Source: a virus. Taken from it: a stretch of DNA of 52,540 nucleotides. Positions 22,414 through 32,800 of the stretch are shown here, piece by piece. Each line of letters starts with the position of its first letter. The first letter of the stretch is position 1. The translations under genes and the position numbers were made by a program. Below the pieces are notes generated by a model that was not told the DNA's origin, ran no database searches, and worked only from the letters and a program-made list of their open reading frames with translations. The DNA is taken from the IMG/VR virus record IMGVR_UViG_3300033571_012987, positions 1-52,540 of that record, one strand, 5' to 3'.

Positions 22414-24822
22414 ATGGCAACTAATAAGGCAATAGACTTGACGGGTAGGGAGTTCGATACGAATCTCCAAGCCATAATTGATACCCTGAAAAGGGAATCG
22501 CCAGAAAGCTGGAACTCGTTCTATGAAGGGGACTTGGGTAAAATTCTGCTTGATCTAGTGGCTTATGACTTCTCTATCCTGAGTTATACCGCTGATATGG
22601 CAGCTGGTGAGTCATTCATCGACACACATAAGACAACTGAGGCACAACAGCACTTCTGCAGTCAAATAGGTTACAAAGTAAGGGGGGCAACGGCAGCAGT
22701 CATAGAACTATACTGCCAGTCAACGTCAACACCTCAGTCTGGGCAGTACTTCCTTATCAAGAAAGGCCAGAAGCTTAGGAATTCCACCGGCTTGGTTTGG
22801 GAAGTGTCAAAAGATTACTATATAGAGCCGGGGCGGTTCACCCCCGTTCACGAAGTAATCAGGTATGGAAGCCTCAAGGGTTCGGTCATTTCTACCACTG
22901 GAGTAGTGGAAAAGGTGGATGCCCTGATTTGCCTTAGGGCTGGGTCAAGTCAGGCAATTCTTACGGACATTAACGGTGATAGGTTATCCTCGGAAGTGGG
23001 TTTCAGCGTCGTCTCTGATGGTTCCATACTGAAGCTGACTAGGACATACGATCCGGTGACGAAAGTATTCGGACCGCCCCCGGACTCCACGAGGAATGAA
23101 TACGCCATCATAGGTGTTGGTAAGTTAGCTTCGGATGCCTACGATAAGTCTGTCTTGTTCCTGGATAGGGCTTGGGATCAGAATTATGATTTCGTAGGAC
23201 AATGGGTAATCGAGAATAGAAACATAGAAGTAACACAAGGGGAGAGCTTCTCAGAGTCATACACTGTACCAACCAGTCTGGATGATAGGGTTAATTGGTC
23301 CGTGAAGACAGCCTTCTATCCAGTCATTTTCGCGGAGAGTGATAACCCGATGCCAGCCGGATTCTTTGGAAACGCCCTCTCAGGGGAGGGAATAACCAGT
23401 ACCGGGGTGGAAGTTTACGTGAATGGTATCCAGTGGGAAGAGACTAGCAACCTGATATTCGAAACACCCACTTCAAGGGCCTACCAAATAACGACTGATG
23501 AGTTAGGTAGGGCTTCCATAAAATTCGGAGACGGCAGATTCGGTAAGGTTCTCCCAAGCAACGCGGTAGTGGAGATAAAGTACAGGGTAGGAGGCGGCAA
23601 GGATGGTAACGTGCAACAAGGCTCTTTTAACACCTCTGTTCAGGTGGAGTCTTCCACTGGCGATTTGGTAACGGCTTTCGCGTCTAACCCATATACGGTC
23701 GGTAGAGGAGGTCAGGACAAGGAGTCAATGGACTCCGTGAGATCCAATCTTAAAAACTTCATCAGAACCAATGATAGGGCAGTCGGCGCTGAGGATTACG
23801 ACTACCTTGCTTCCAACTTCGTTGATAAACAAGGTGGAAGGATAAAGTTCGCGAAGAGTGTATTAAACACCAACATGGTACCCCGTGAGCAGAATATTGT
23901 GTGGGTATACACGTGGGCTGAGGGAGTGAACGGTCAACTTACCAGACCAAATGATATTCTGAAGAGGAAATTGAAAGATTACCTTGATCTAAGGAAGATG
24001 ATCTGCGATGAAGTCATCGTTCTGGACGGTCCTGTGAAGAGTGTCCCAATAGAATTCAGATACAAGTATTCTGGTGATGCTGACGAATTTGAGACTTACG
24101 AAGCAGTTAGAGCGGCTGTGAACGGTGTCTTCAAATCCCTCCTTCCCGGTAATCAACTATCGATGAGCAGGTTGTACGAGGCAGTGGAATCGATTGAGCA
24201 AGTGGAATGGGTCAGCTTCTACTCCCCTTATGAGAATCTGATCCCTCCTTCTGAGTATACGTTGTTCGTTAACTCCATTCAGCCAGCCTATAAAGCCACG
24301 TTGGTTAATCCGGTCTCGAAGTCAGACATTACTATCACAGTTGATGACGCCTCGTATTTTGCGGTCAATGGTATAATCTCTTTCTTTGAATTTGGTAAGT
24401 CGGCCACCTCCTCCATCATAGCTTCAATATCCGGCAACAGTGTAACGATAAGGCCGGAAACCCCACTGAATGATGATTATTCAGTCAATGCTGTGGTCCT
24501 GAATACCGACTGGTACCAGATGGGGTGGCAATACGAGAAGATTATCAATGTTTACGTCTCATACGACACCCTGAATGGTGGGTCATTGGTTCATATTGGG
24601 CAGCAAATTAAGAAGGCCATAACCGATTACTTCGCTAGGGTCATTACCGTAGAAGAATCGGTCCAGAAACAGACTCTTAATTCATTAGTGAGTTCAATAA
24701 GCGGCATAACCTCATATAGCGTCAATCTCGGAAGTGTCGATTCTCAAGTTGACACTATAGCCATGATACCAAGGGAGAAGGCTGTCTTGGGGAAGGTAGT
24801 AATAAACGGAACCGATTTCTAA
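22414..24822 (+). CDS. Baseplate wedge protein (T4 gp6 / baseplate J-like)
   Basis: The protein is 802 aa. The N-terminus contains E-G-D-L-G-K-I-L-L-D-L-V-A-Y (about 38-51), typical of gp6/J-like baseplate wedge proteins (D-x-x-x-x-L-x-x-x-x-A-x), followed by a beta-rich central part and G-A-E-D-Y-D-Y-L-A (about 464-472), the J-family G-x-x-D-Y-x-x-x-A motif. gp6 dimers form the continuous ring of the myovirus baseplate that triggers sheath contraction. It heads the structural block 22.4-34.0 kb. Confidence 0.85.
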   Translation: MATNKAIDLTGREFDTNLQAIIDTLKRESPESWNSFYEGDLGKILLDLVAYDFSILSYTADMAAGESFIDTHKTTEAQQHFCSQIGYKVRGATAAVIELYCQSTSTPQSGQYFLIKKGQKLRNSTGLVWEVSKDYYIEPGRFTPVHEVIRYGSLKGSVISTTGVVEKVDALICLRAGSSQAILTDINGDRLSSEVGFSVVSDGSILKLTRTYDPVTKVFGPPPDSTRNEYAIIGVGKLASDAYDKSVLFLDRAWDQNYDFVGQWVIENRNIEVTQGESFSESYTVPTSLDDRVNWSVKTAFYPVIFAESDNPMPAGFFGNALSGEGITSTGVEVYVNGIQWEETSNLIFETPTSRAYQITTDELGRASIKFGDGRFGKVLPSNAVVEIKYRVGGGKDGNVQQGSFNTSVQVESSTGDLVTAFASNPYTVGRGGQDKESMDSVRSNLKNFIRTNDRAVGAEDYDYLASNFVDKQGGRIKFAKSVLNTNMVPREQNIVWVYTWAEGVNGQLTRPNDILKRKLKDYLDLRKMICDEVIVLDGPVKSVPIEFRYKYSGDADEFETYEAVRAAVNGVFKSLLPGNQLSMSRLYEAVESIEQVEWVSFYSPYENLIPPSEYTLFVNSIQPAYKATLVNPVSKSDITITVDDASYFAVNGIISFFEFGKSATSSIIASISGNSVTIRPETPLNDDYSVNAVVLNTDWYQMGWQYEKIINVYVSYDTLNGGSLVHIGQQIKKAITDYFARVITVEESVQKQTLNSLVSSISGITSYSVNLGSVDSQVDTIAMIPREKAVLGKVVINGTDF

Positions 24823-24828
24823 ATCAAA

Positions 24829-26820
24829 ATGGGCAGTCAAACAGTTCTCCACAAGCTCTTCGGATGGTATTCATCCTCACCTGTAAACCTAACCCGTCAG
24901 GAGGTCAAGGGTAGGAAGCCGTCATGGACTGACATGCAAGGGGGAGGTGGCGGCGGCACGGCAAGATCCTTCAGTGATCTACTCAGGCCATCCGATAATC
25001 CGGTTGATAAGCAGTCGGACATGGAGACCATGATGAACTCGGATATTGGAAGGCCGATTATCGAGACATACGCTGAGGAGGCCAGCCAGCTTGACATTAA
25101 TAAGCAGAAGTCCGTATGGTATGAATGCAACGATTCCTCCGTGGAGGAGGATCTGAACAAGATGTTGGAAAGAATAGGGGTTGAAGACAGCATCTATTCG
25201 ATATGCTACCAGCTGGCTGGTAAGGGAAACCACTTCAGGAGGGTGTTGTGGAACAATTCTGAGGGTGTAGTAGGGTTCGTCTCAGTACCCCACCAAGAGA
25301 TACGCAGAATATGGGACACTACTAGTAAAAGATTACTTGGTTTTACTTGGCAGGGGCAGCAACCAGCCGAGCCTACAATGAAGGGCAACGAGAATATTTT
25401 CTCACCCTGGTCTTTCATCCACTTCAGAAACCTGTTAGACCCCAACTCTGAATACGGCTCGTCATTGGTGGAACACCTGTATCCGATGTTCAAGAGGATG
25501 CAGTATGGTCTTAATCAAATGACCATGTACAGACTGCATTGTATGCCGAACAAGCATTTGTTCTGGGTTGACGGCGGTACTCAAGACTTCACTACCCTCA
25601 TGGAGCAGGTTCACATGTTTGAGAGCATGATGCGCCAGAGGAGCATGATTGGTAATGCGGGAATGCTTGAAAGCAGATTCGATCCGCCAGCCATGGACAG
25701 CATGCTGTTCATCCCTAGAAGAACCGATGAGAAGTCTGAGTATCAGATTCTTACCGGAGATAAAGAGGTCCCGGACGTATATGACCTGGAGTATCTTGCA
25801 AAATGCTTCTACGGGGGAGCCAGGATACCGAAGGCTTACATAGGTCACGGAGACGATAGCGGTGGAGGTTTGGCAAAAGCTTCGTTGGTATCACAGGATA
25901 TACGGTTCGCTAGAATGATAAGAGTCCTCAGGAGACCGGTGATATACGGATTCTGGCAGCTGGCTAGCATCCACTTGGCTCTAATGGGTAAGGATCCTCA
26001 GAATTATAACATCAAGGTCAGGATGTCGAAAATATCCGCCCTCGAAGAGGAGGTGAATGCGGCTACCCTTGAGTCCCAGATGAATATTGCGAGGGACTTT
26101 ACTCAGATCTGTAAGGACCTCGAAATACCGAATCAGGCAACCATGGAGTTGGTGTTCAAAGAATACCTTCACGTCCCGCGTACCTTCGTTGACGTGGCTA
26201 AACTGGCGATGGCAGCATCGGCAGCGGCATCCGGTAATGATTCAACCTCTTCCATGTTCGGAAGCATGGGAGGTGGCGGAGGTGGAGGCGGTGATCTCGG
26301 TCTCGGTGATCTTAGCACAGAGGGTTCTCCGGAGGGTGAATTGCCACAACCAGAAGAGGAGATCCCAACAGAGGCTAAGAAGGTGATCCACAATCTACTG
26401 GTTGAGAGCATTTCGAACATGAAAGCATCTAAATCGGATAGGGATAAAGTTGGCGGGACTATCAAGAACCTCAACTCTAACCTTGCTGAAATGCAGAAGA
26501 TGTTCATCAATAAAAGGACTTCGTTAGTGGAGCACATAGAGAACAATGTGAGTGTCATGGCCAGCGCTAATTGGCCAATCCCTAGACCGTCCAAGATGAC
26601 CCTAACTGAGTCAGCCAGCAACAGACTTGACGGTTCCGGATTACTGATCGAAGATGTAAACGCCGCTATGAAGGCCATGTCAGCCATCGAAGAATCTAGG
26701 AAGGATGCTCCGAAGAACCCAGCTGTCAGGATAGTTGAAAACGCTAGAAAGGCTAAACGGGAGAGGGAGGAGAAGGTAAAGGTGAAAAATAGTAAGGACG
26801 TCCCTGGCGCTTTGAAATAA
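24829..26820 (+). CDS. Portal vertex protein (gp20-like)
   Basis: The protein is 663 aa. N-I-D-I-type start regions are replaced by N-S-D-I-G-R-P-I-I-E-T-Y-A-E-E-A-S-Q (about 67-84), a pattern seen in gp20-type portals, followed by V-P-H-Q-E-I-R, W-S-F-I-H-F-R-N and G-D-K-E-V-P-D-V-Y-D-L-E-Y-L (about 305-325). A Gly-rich linker (about 476-495) precedes a charged C-terminus (560-663). The dodecameric portal anchors terminase and neck. TTCTA at 24817-24821 coincides with the end of the previous gene. Confidence 0.85.
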   Translation: MGSQTVLHKLFGWYSSSPVNLTRQEVKGRKPSWTDMQGGGGGGTARSFSDLLRPSDNPVDKQSDMETMMNSDIGRPIIETYAEEASQLDINKQKSVWYECNDSSVEEDLNKMLERIGVEDSIYSICYQLAGKGNHFRRVLWNNSEGVVGFVSVPHQEIRRIWDTTSKRLLGFTWQGQQPAEPTMKGNENIFSPWSFIHFRNLLDPNSEYGSSLVEHLYPMFKRMQYGLNQMTMYRLHCMPNKHLFWVDGGTQDFTTLMEQVHMFESMMRQRSMIGNAGMLESRFDPPAMDSMLFIPRRTDEKSEYQILTGDKEVPDVYDLEYLAKCFYGGARIPKAYIGHGDDSGGGLAKASLVSQDIRFARMIRVLRRPVIYGFWQLASIHLALMGKDPQNYNIKVRMSKISALEEEVNAATLESQMNIARDFTQICKDLEIPNQATMELVFKEYLHVPRTFVDVAKLAMAASAAASGNDSTSSMFGSMGGGGGGGGDLGLGDLSTEGSPEGELPQPEEEIPTEAKKVIHNLLVESISNMKASKSDRDKVGGTIKNLNSNLAEMQKMFINKRTSLVEHIENNVSVMASANWPIPRPSKMTLTESASNRLDGSGLLIEDVNAAMKAMSAIEESRKDAPKNPAVRIVENARKAKREREEKVKVKNSKDVPGALK

Positions 26821-26823
26821 ACG

Positions 26824-26831
26824 CTAGTTAT
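26824..26831 (+). promoter_or_regulatory. CTAGTTAT late-promoter candidate
   Basis: CTAGTTAT lies 4 nt before the GTG start of the giant adhesin gene; the flank CGCTAGTTATTAA is identical to the one before the gene at 37692. Confidence 0.55.
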
Positions 26832-26835
26832 TAAT

Positions 26836-29800
26836 GTGGACGTAACCTTTAAAAATAACACTAACCAGTCTCTTAGTGCCTACTACTACGTTGGTTCTAA
26901 CGAGAAAGTCGTTGATATACCACCTGGCCAGTCGGTGCAACTGACCGGTATAACAGCTGTTAGCCCATCCACAGACAGACTACTCAAAAGCAAGTATTTG
27001 AGTATTGTGTATTCAACGGCTTCAACTCAGGAAAGTACCCTACCCTTGAATGTGAGGGGAATGGCCTGGGCAGGTCATTGGAATGGGCAGGTTTCCTATC
27101 ATCCGGGATACGTGGTTTCTTTCTCCGGATCGGTATGGGTAGCAAAGAATGGTTCGAAGAATAGTGAACCGGACCTGTTGAACACTGATTGGGAGTTGAT
27201 AGGAGCACAGGAGCTAAACTCCCTTCTGAATATAGAAATAAGCTCTATACCGGTTGGTAGTGTAATTTACAGGGATGAATACGGCTGGACTTTCGGGCAG
27301 TTATCAGATTCCTCCATATCTGGCTCCATCTCGATGGGGAAGATAAACGGCCTGTCTGAAGAACTGGACGACAAGTTGGCTAAGACTGGTCCTGACCAGA
27401 CCATAGAGGGCAACGTATCATATACTGGTGATATTACTGGTGTGAATCACCTCGTAAATAAGGCTTATGCGGATACAAAACTCGCGTTAGCCGGTGGTAC
27501 GATGACCGGTGCCATTTTGATGGATCCATCGGTTCCGGTGGTGAACCAACAGCAGCTTACCACTAAAGAGTATGTGGACGCGGTCTCATCTGGTTACCTC
27601 CCTCTCGCAGGAGGAGAGATGACCGGGTTCCTGAGCATCCCTCTAACCCCCGTCAGTGATAACCACGCGGCCAATAAGGCTTATGTGGACACCAAGTTAT
27701 CCTTATCAGGTGGCGTGGTTACTGGGTTCCTGACTTTGAGTCAGACTCCTACCTCCAGTCTCCATGCGGCCAATAAGGCTTACGTTGATTCGCAGGCTTT
27801 GGCTGGTGGTGTCCTGACCGGAAAGCTTAAATTGCCGATTGCTACCACTATAGACGATCAGGCTGATCTCACCAATAAGAAGTACGTTGACTCTCAAGCT
27901 TTGGCCGGTGGCATCCTAACCGGCAAGTTGAAGCTACCGGTGTCAACTCAGGTGTCAGATAATGACGACCTGACTAATAAATTGTACGTTGACTCGGTGA
28001 TGATGGATAGACTGGCCAGATCGGGCGGTACGATGACCGGTCTTATATACTACAACGTTCCGAGAGTAGGGGTTTCAGCAGACCCTGTGACAGACATCTT
28101 TACCTTTCAGTCACATGGGTTCAAATCAGGAAGATCTGTTATACCGACTTTCACGTCCGGATTTGGAGGGATAACGAGTGGATCGACCTACTACATAGTA
28201 TCTGTTCCAGGAGACCAGGTAAAGAACCAGTTTAAACTTGCCTATACCTTCGGTAATTCCACTGTTGGGGAAGCTGGATCTACTACGTTGTACACTGGAT
28301 CGACTGCTTCCCTTGCAGTTGGTCAACCCATTGATGGCGTAGGGTTCCAAACCAATACTATAATTTCAAGGATTGATGGGCCAACTTCGTTCATCATCAG
28401 CAACACACTCCTGTTGTCCCAGCCGAGACCTATAGACGTTACTTCAGAAGGAGTTGGCGCTACCTTCAAGTACGCCACTCAGGAATTGGACGATCAGGTC
28501 ACTACCAAGGATTACATAGACGATGTTCTTGGTATAAGTGGCGAGACCCTTACTACCTCCGGTGGCACAATGATCGGTCCGATACTTGGAAATCACGGTC
28601 TCCTACAGACCGATGGTAACAAGTCGATGACTGGTTCACTGATCCTGGCTGACCTTCCAGATATCACGATGGATGGACTTGTTCCTCGTGAGTGGGCCAT
28701 ACTTGGCTTTGCCTTCCACTCAGCTACTGAGTCCAAGGTTTATATTGACGACATTTTAGCGTGGGCTTCCCATCACGACATAAAGATATCCGGAACTGGA
28801 CTCTATGACGGCGTCTATGAGGTGTCATTGGTAGATAAGGAAAATGGCTACCTAGTGATCGAGAGGGAATTCGATGGAACCGTCTCTGGAACGGCCAACC
28901 AATATGCTGGTGGACTCTACTTCTCCACCACTGAGAATGGCGTATCCTATAGGAGGAGGAAACTGATCTCCAGAGGATCCTCCGTGGTGGTGGAGGGTAA
29001 TATACTAGATGTTGCCACCACAATTTATGAAGTACAGCCAAGTGATGGTGTGTTACTGGTTAACTCTACGCCAATATCAATTATAGACCTTGGTGATCCA
29101 AATGACGCGATAGGTCAGGTAGTCATTAAGAAGGTTAATGACTCAACCGGGTCATTTGTAATAGTCAAGGGCATAAATGGTGGGGATTCAAATTTAGTAC
29201 TAGACACTAAATACGACGCTGTCGTAATGGAATCCATCAAAGATGGAAACGGTGGCTCTGAATGGACCCCGATAGCTAGAATCAGAAACGGGGAGAACGT
29301 AGCGAGGGTAATTTTCAATGGCTGTTTCTTGAGATTTCCAGGAAGTCTCGACGTTGACATCTCGACACAGAGATCATTCGAGAAGACTACTAAGGTGACG
29401 TCTGTAACCTCCGTCACGATAGCCTCAGTGGCCTGCATCGAGATGACTGTGGAGGACGCCTCCGATTTCCAGACCGCCGTGGTCATAACGGTTGAGGGAT
29501 CAGTTTCTGGGTACAACGGCAACTACGCTGAGAACAATATAATATCAGTAGATACCGTTAATAATAAGATAACTCTTACCAACATTAACGATGTTAGCAT
29601 AGTCAACGAATCCAATTTCTTCTTGGTATCCAATGTTAACAAGCTATTTAAGTCTAATCTGGCTCTGACCACCTCGCCGGTCGTAAACGATATAAGACAA
29701 TCCCGTTTATCAGCAAGAATAGCTGGCTTTGCCAATGCAGGTGACGTTTTATCTGATCCGAGTTCCAGTTCCGAATCATCCTCCAGATACACTGACGTCA

Positions 29801-32800
29801 TACTCGGTAACAACATTAGCATAGAATCCATCGAGAATGTGCCGGTGGTGATAGATGGAGTAACGACAATAGGCACCACCTCACCATATTCCCTATATAG
29901 ACCGGGTCATGGTCTCGTAAACGGCGACCAGGTGGTGTTCGTGTTCGACGGCGCATCTTCCTCCTCCTCTTCGTCTTCCGAAGCGGAACAATTTGGTGGT
30001 CTTGTGAGTGGTGAGACGTACTACGTGACGAATGTTGTTGACGAGTTGGATGACGAGTTCGACCTTAGTGATGAGAGAGACGGGGCCGCAATTCCAATAA
30101 CTTCGCCCGGAGTGAATGGAGTTCTGACTAAGGTCGATTCCAGCGGAGTTCTGAAGGTCATTCTGAACCGCGAAGAATTCGATGGCGCATTCACTAGTGG
30201 GGAACTTACCTCTGGAGATAAAATAAACATAAATTGGGCGTCCACTGGCAGCGGGTCTTATGATGGTTCCTACTTAGTGGACGACGTGGACGTTGGAGAC
30301 GTTGACACTTTACCCTCAGTCACCATTCGCGGAGCCTATGTTGGAGTAATAACATCAGGCTATCCCAAAATGGCCGAGGCTGTTGACGCCTCCGATTGGA
30401 TACCAGGTTTCCACTTGGTACAAATATCGAATTACTCCGAATACACTGGTATATACGATCTAGTAGCTGTTGATCCAGTTTATGGGAAGCTTACCATTAG
30501 GAAAGACTACGTTTCACCAGCTGCTCCGGTGGTGACTCCAGGAGTGGACGTGGTAAGCAGGTCAACGCACATCATAAAACAACATCCAAGTGTGTTTGGG
30601 AAGGTTCTCAATGGGGAAAATACAGATGTGGTCTCCGCGAGAACTGATGGGGATGGTGATTTGACTATTCGTTTGTTGAACCCGGTCACTGATATAAACC
30701 TACCATCGAATGACCTGGCTTCGGTAGCCAACATATCAAATGAGATAAGCGGCTCATATCTGCATGCTGTCTCTGGCGGCATATTCGACTTAACCGGTGA
30801 GATCACGGCTAGGGTTACTAGCACATTGGTTTACTCCTCTACGATAGTGTCTGGTGGTGGACCTGCTGATGGAAACGGTCATATTACCTTCGCAATGAAT
30901 AACGTTATAGGATTCCGTGAAGGGGATTCTGTAAGGATAAGCACTGAATTGGTAGATAGAACCGTAATATCGATAGATAATAATAATATCACTATAGATG
31001 GAGGCGATTACACACTGGCTGGAGCACAGTCTATAACCAATAGTTCAGTCATGGTATTGGTTCTCGATGATATGTCATCGGGTGCCTTTGATGTAGGCGA
31101 CCCGATCATAATAAGGGATGTCACCAGTCTCGGCAGTAGTTTGATCAAAACCACTGTATCAGGAACTTCGCCTTTGATCACAACTCCATACACTGCTCCG
31201 AGAATAGTGATTAGGGGATTCAATAAGGCAGTGGATGACCCAAATGGGGAACCGGTATCGGCTCAAACATCCGTAGCGGAAGATTCCTTAATATTCGAAT
31301 CATTGCATAACTTCTCCACCGGTCAAAAGGTTAGAGTAGCGTTTGCTAATACGATATACACTGGGTTCTCGCTGACTGCCGACTTGTACGCCATAAGATT
31401 AAGCGTTTCGTCCATCAGACTGGCGATCAGCCAAATCAACGCATTCGATGGCAGGTTTATCAACCTGATAGCCAGTGGATCAGGAACCGTTACCCCCTTA
31501 GCGACGGTCTCGACAGCCTTCGATCCGACCGGTTCTCTAATAGGAACTGTTGAGGTTCCGAAGATCCTGAGTCTATACTCTATAAAGCCGTGGTCGTGGA
31601 TGTCCTGGAGAAGCACTTTCACTCTCGTAAGTGGTAACTTGGAAACATGGACTGATTACTCTGGTAATGGTAGAAACTTCGCTCAAGGTACCATCGCTAA
31701 CAGGCCGGTGTACGTTGGAAGTAACTTCAATGGTGTGGCAGCAATTAGGTACTTCGACTTCACCTCTAATAATAAATTCGTCAGTTATTCGTTGCCTCAA
31801 GATAAGCCACAGAGTCTTACAATAATATTCGTGGCGAAGATGAGTGGCAATGGAGTTGTCTTCAAATCAGGTACCTCAATAACCTTCTCAAGGGATTCCT
31901 TAAGTTATTCCTTGTCTGGGGTCTCCGGATCTCTCATAACTGGAGGGAGACCAGGCTCAGCCGCTGGCGTCTACACCATAGTACTCGATGGTGATAATTC
32001 TAGGTTTAGGAAGTTCACCTCATTCGCCTCATCCCCGCAGGAGGTTTTCGGTTCCATAATAGGAGGACTGACCAGCAATATTTCCATAGGTTCAGGTTCT
32101 GGAGGATTTAACGGTGGATTGACAACCTTCATGGTGTTCAGTTCTGCTCTGAACGACGATCAGATATCATTCCTTGAAAGATCGTTGGCATATGAACATG
32201 GTATCACTACTCTGAGCAATAATGCCTTCCTGAACACTCTGTCGATTGTCGGCAGTGATGCTGCTGGAATAATCTTCAGTCCAGCATTCAACGGCTACAC
32301 CACGACCGGGTATTCAGTATCAATACAAAATTCTGTGACTTGGGCCAGGGTTACCGCCACCCCAATACAATCGAACGCCTCGATGAGGGTCAGGATAAAC
32401 TCTGGTGGGTGGTCAACTCTGATAAGTGGGATTCAGAGTGGAAATCTGAACCTCAATGCTGGCAGCAATATTATAGAGATAGAGGTCGTAGCCCAAGACG
32501 ATACCACTGACGAAATCTATGAGTTGAGCATATTCAGGAGAGCCGCTCCTACAGTCAACAGTCCTACCTTCACCAGCGTTGGAGTATCCTCGGCAATAGT
32601 TGGCGGAACGGTTGTTACAGACAACGGGGCGGCGATCTACGAAAGAGGTATCGTTTATTCGGCTCTGGCCGATAATGCTGACCCAATAATAGGGGGCACC
32701 TCAGTTACTCAGTCGGTAGCCACCGGAACCGTTGGTACCTTCACTAAGTCTATCTCTGGTCTGTCGCCCGGAACGGCGTATAATTTCAAGGCTTACGCTA

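Noticed and set aside
25093-25121. TTGACA inside the portal gene
   Set aside because: No acceptable -10 at 16-18 nt and no start codon nearby; coding coincidence.
26169-26861. 230-aa minus-strand reading frame opposite the portal gene
   Set aside because: It is antisense to a well-supported portal gene, and its composition (poly-Pro from the Gly-rich linker) is what a shadow frame would give.
29115-29879. Long minus-strand frames opposite the giant adhesin
   Set aside because: They mirror the adhesin's biased codon use, have no promoter motif or sensible start context, and show no recognisable domains.
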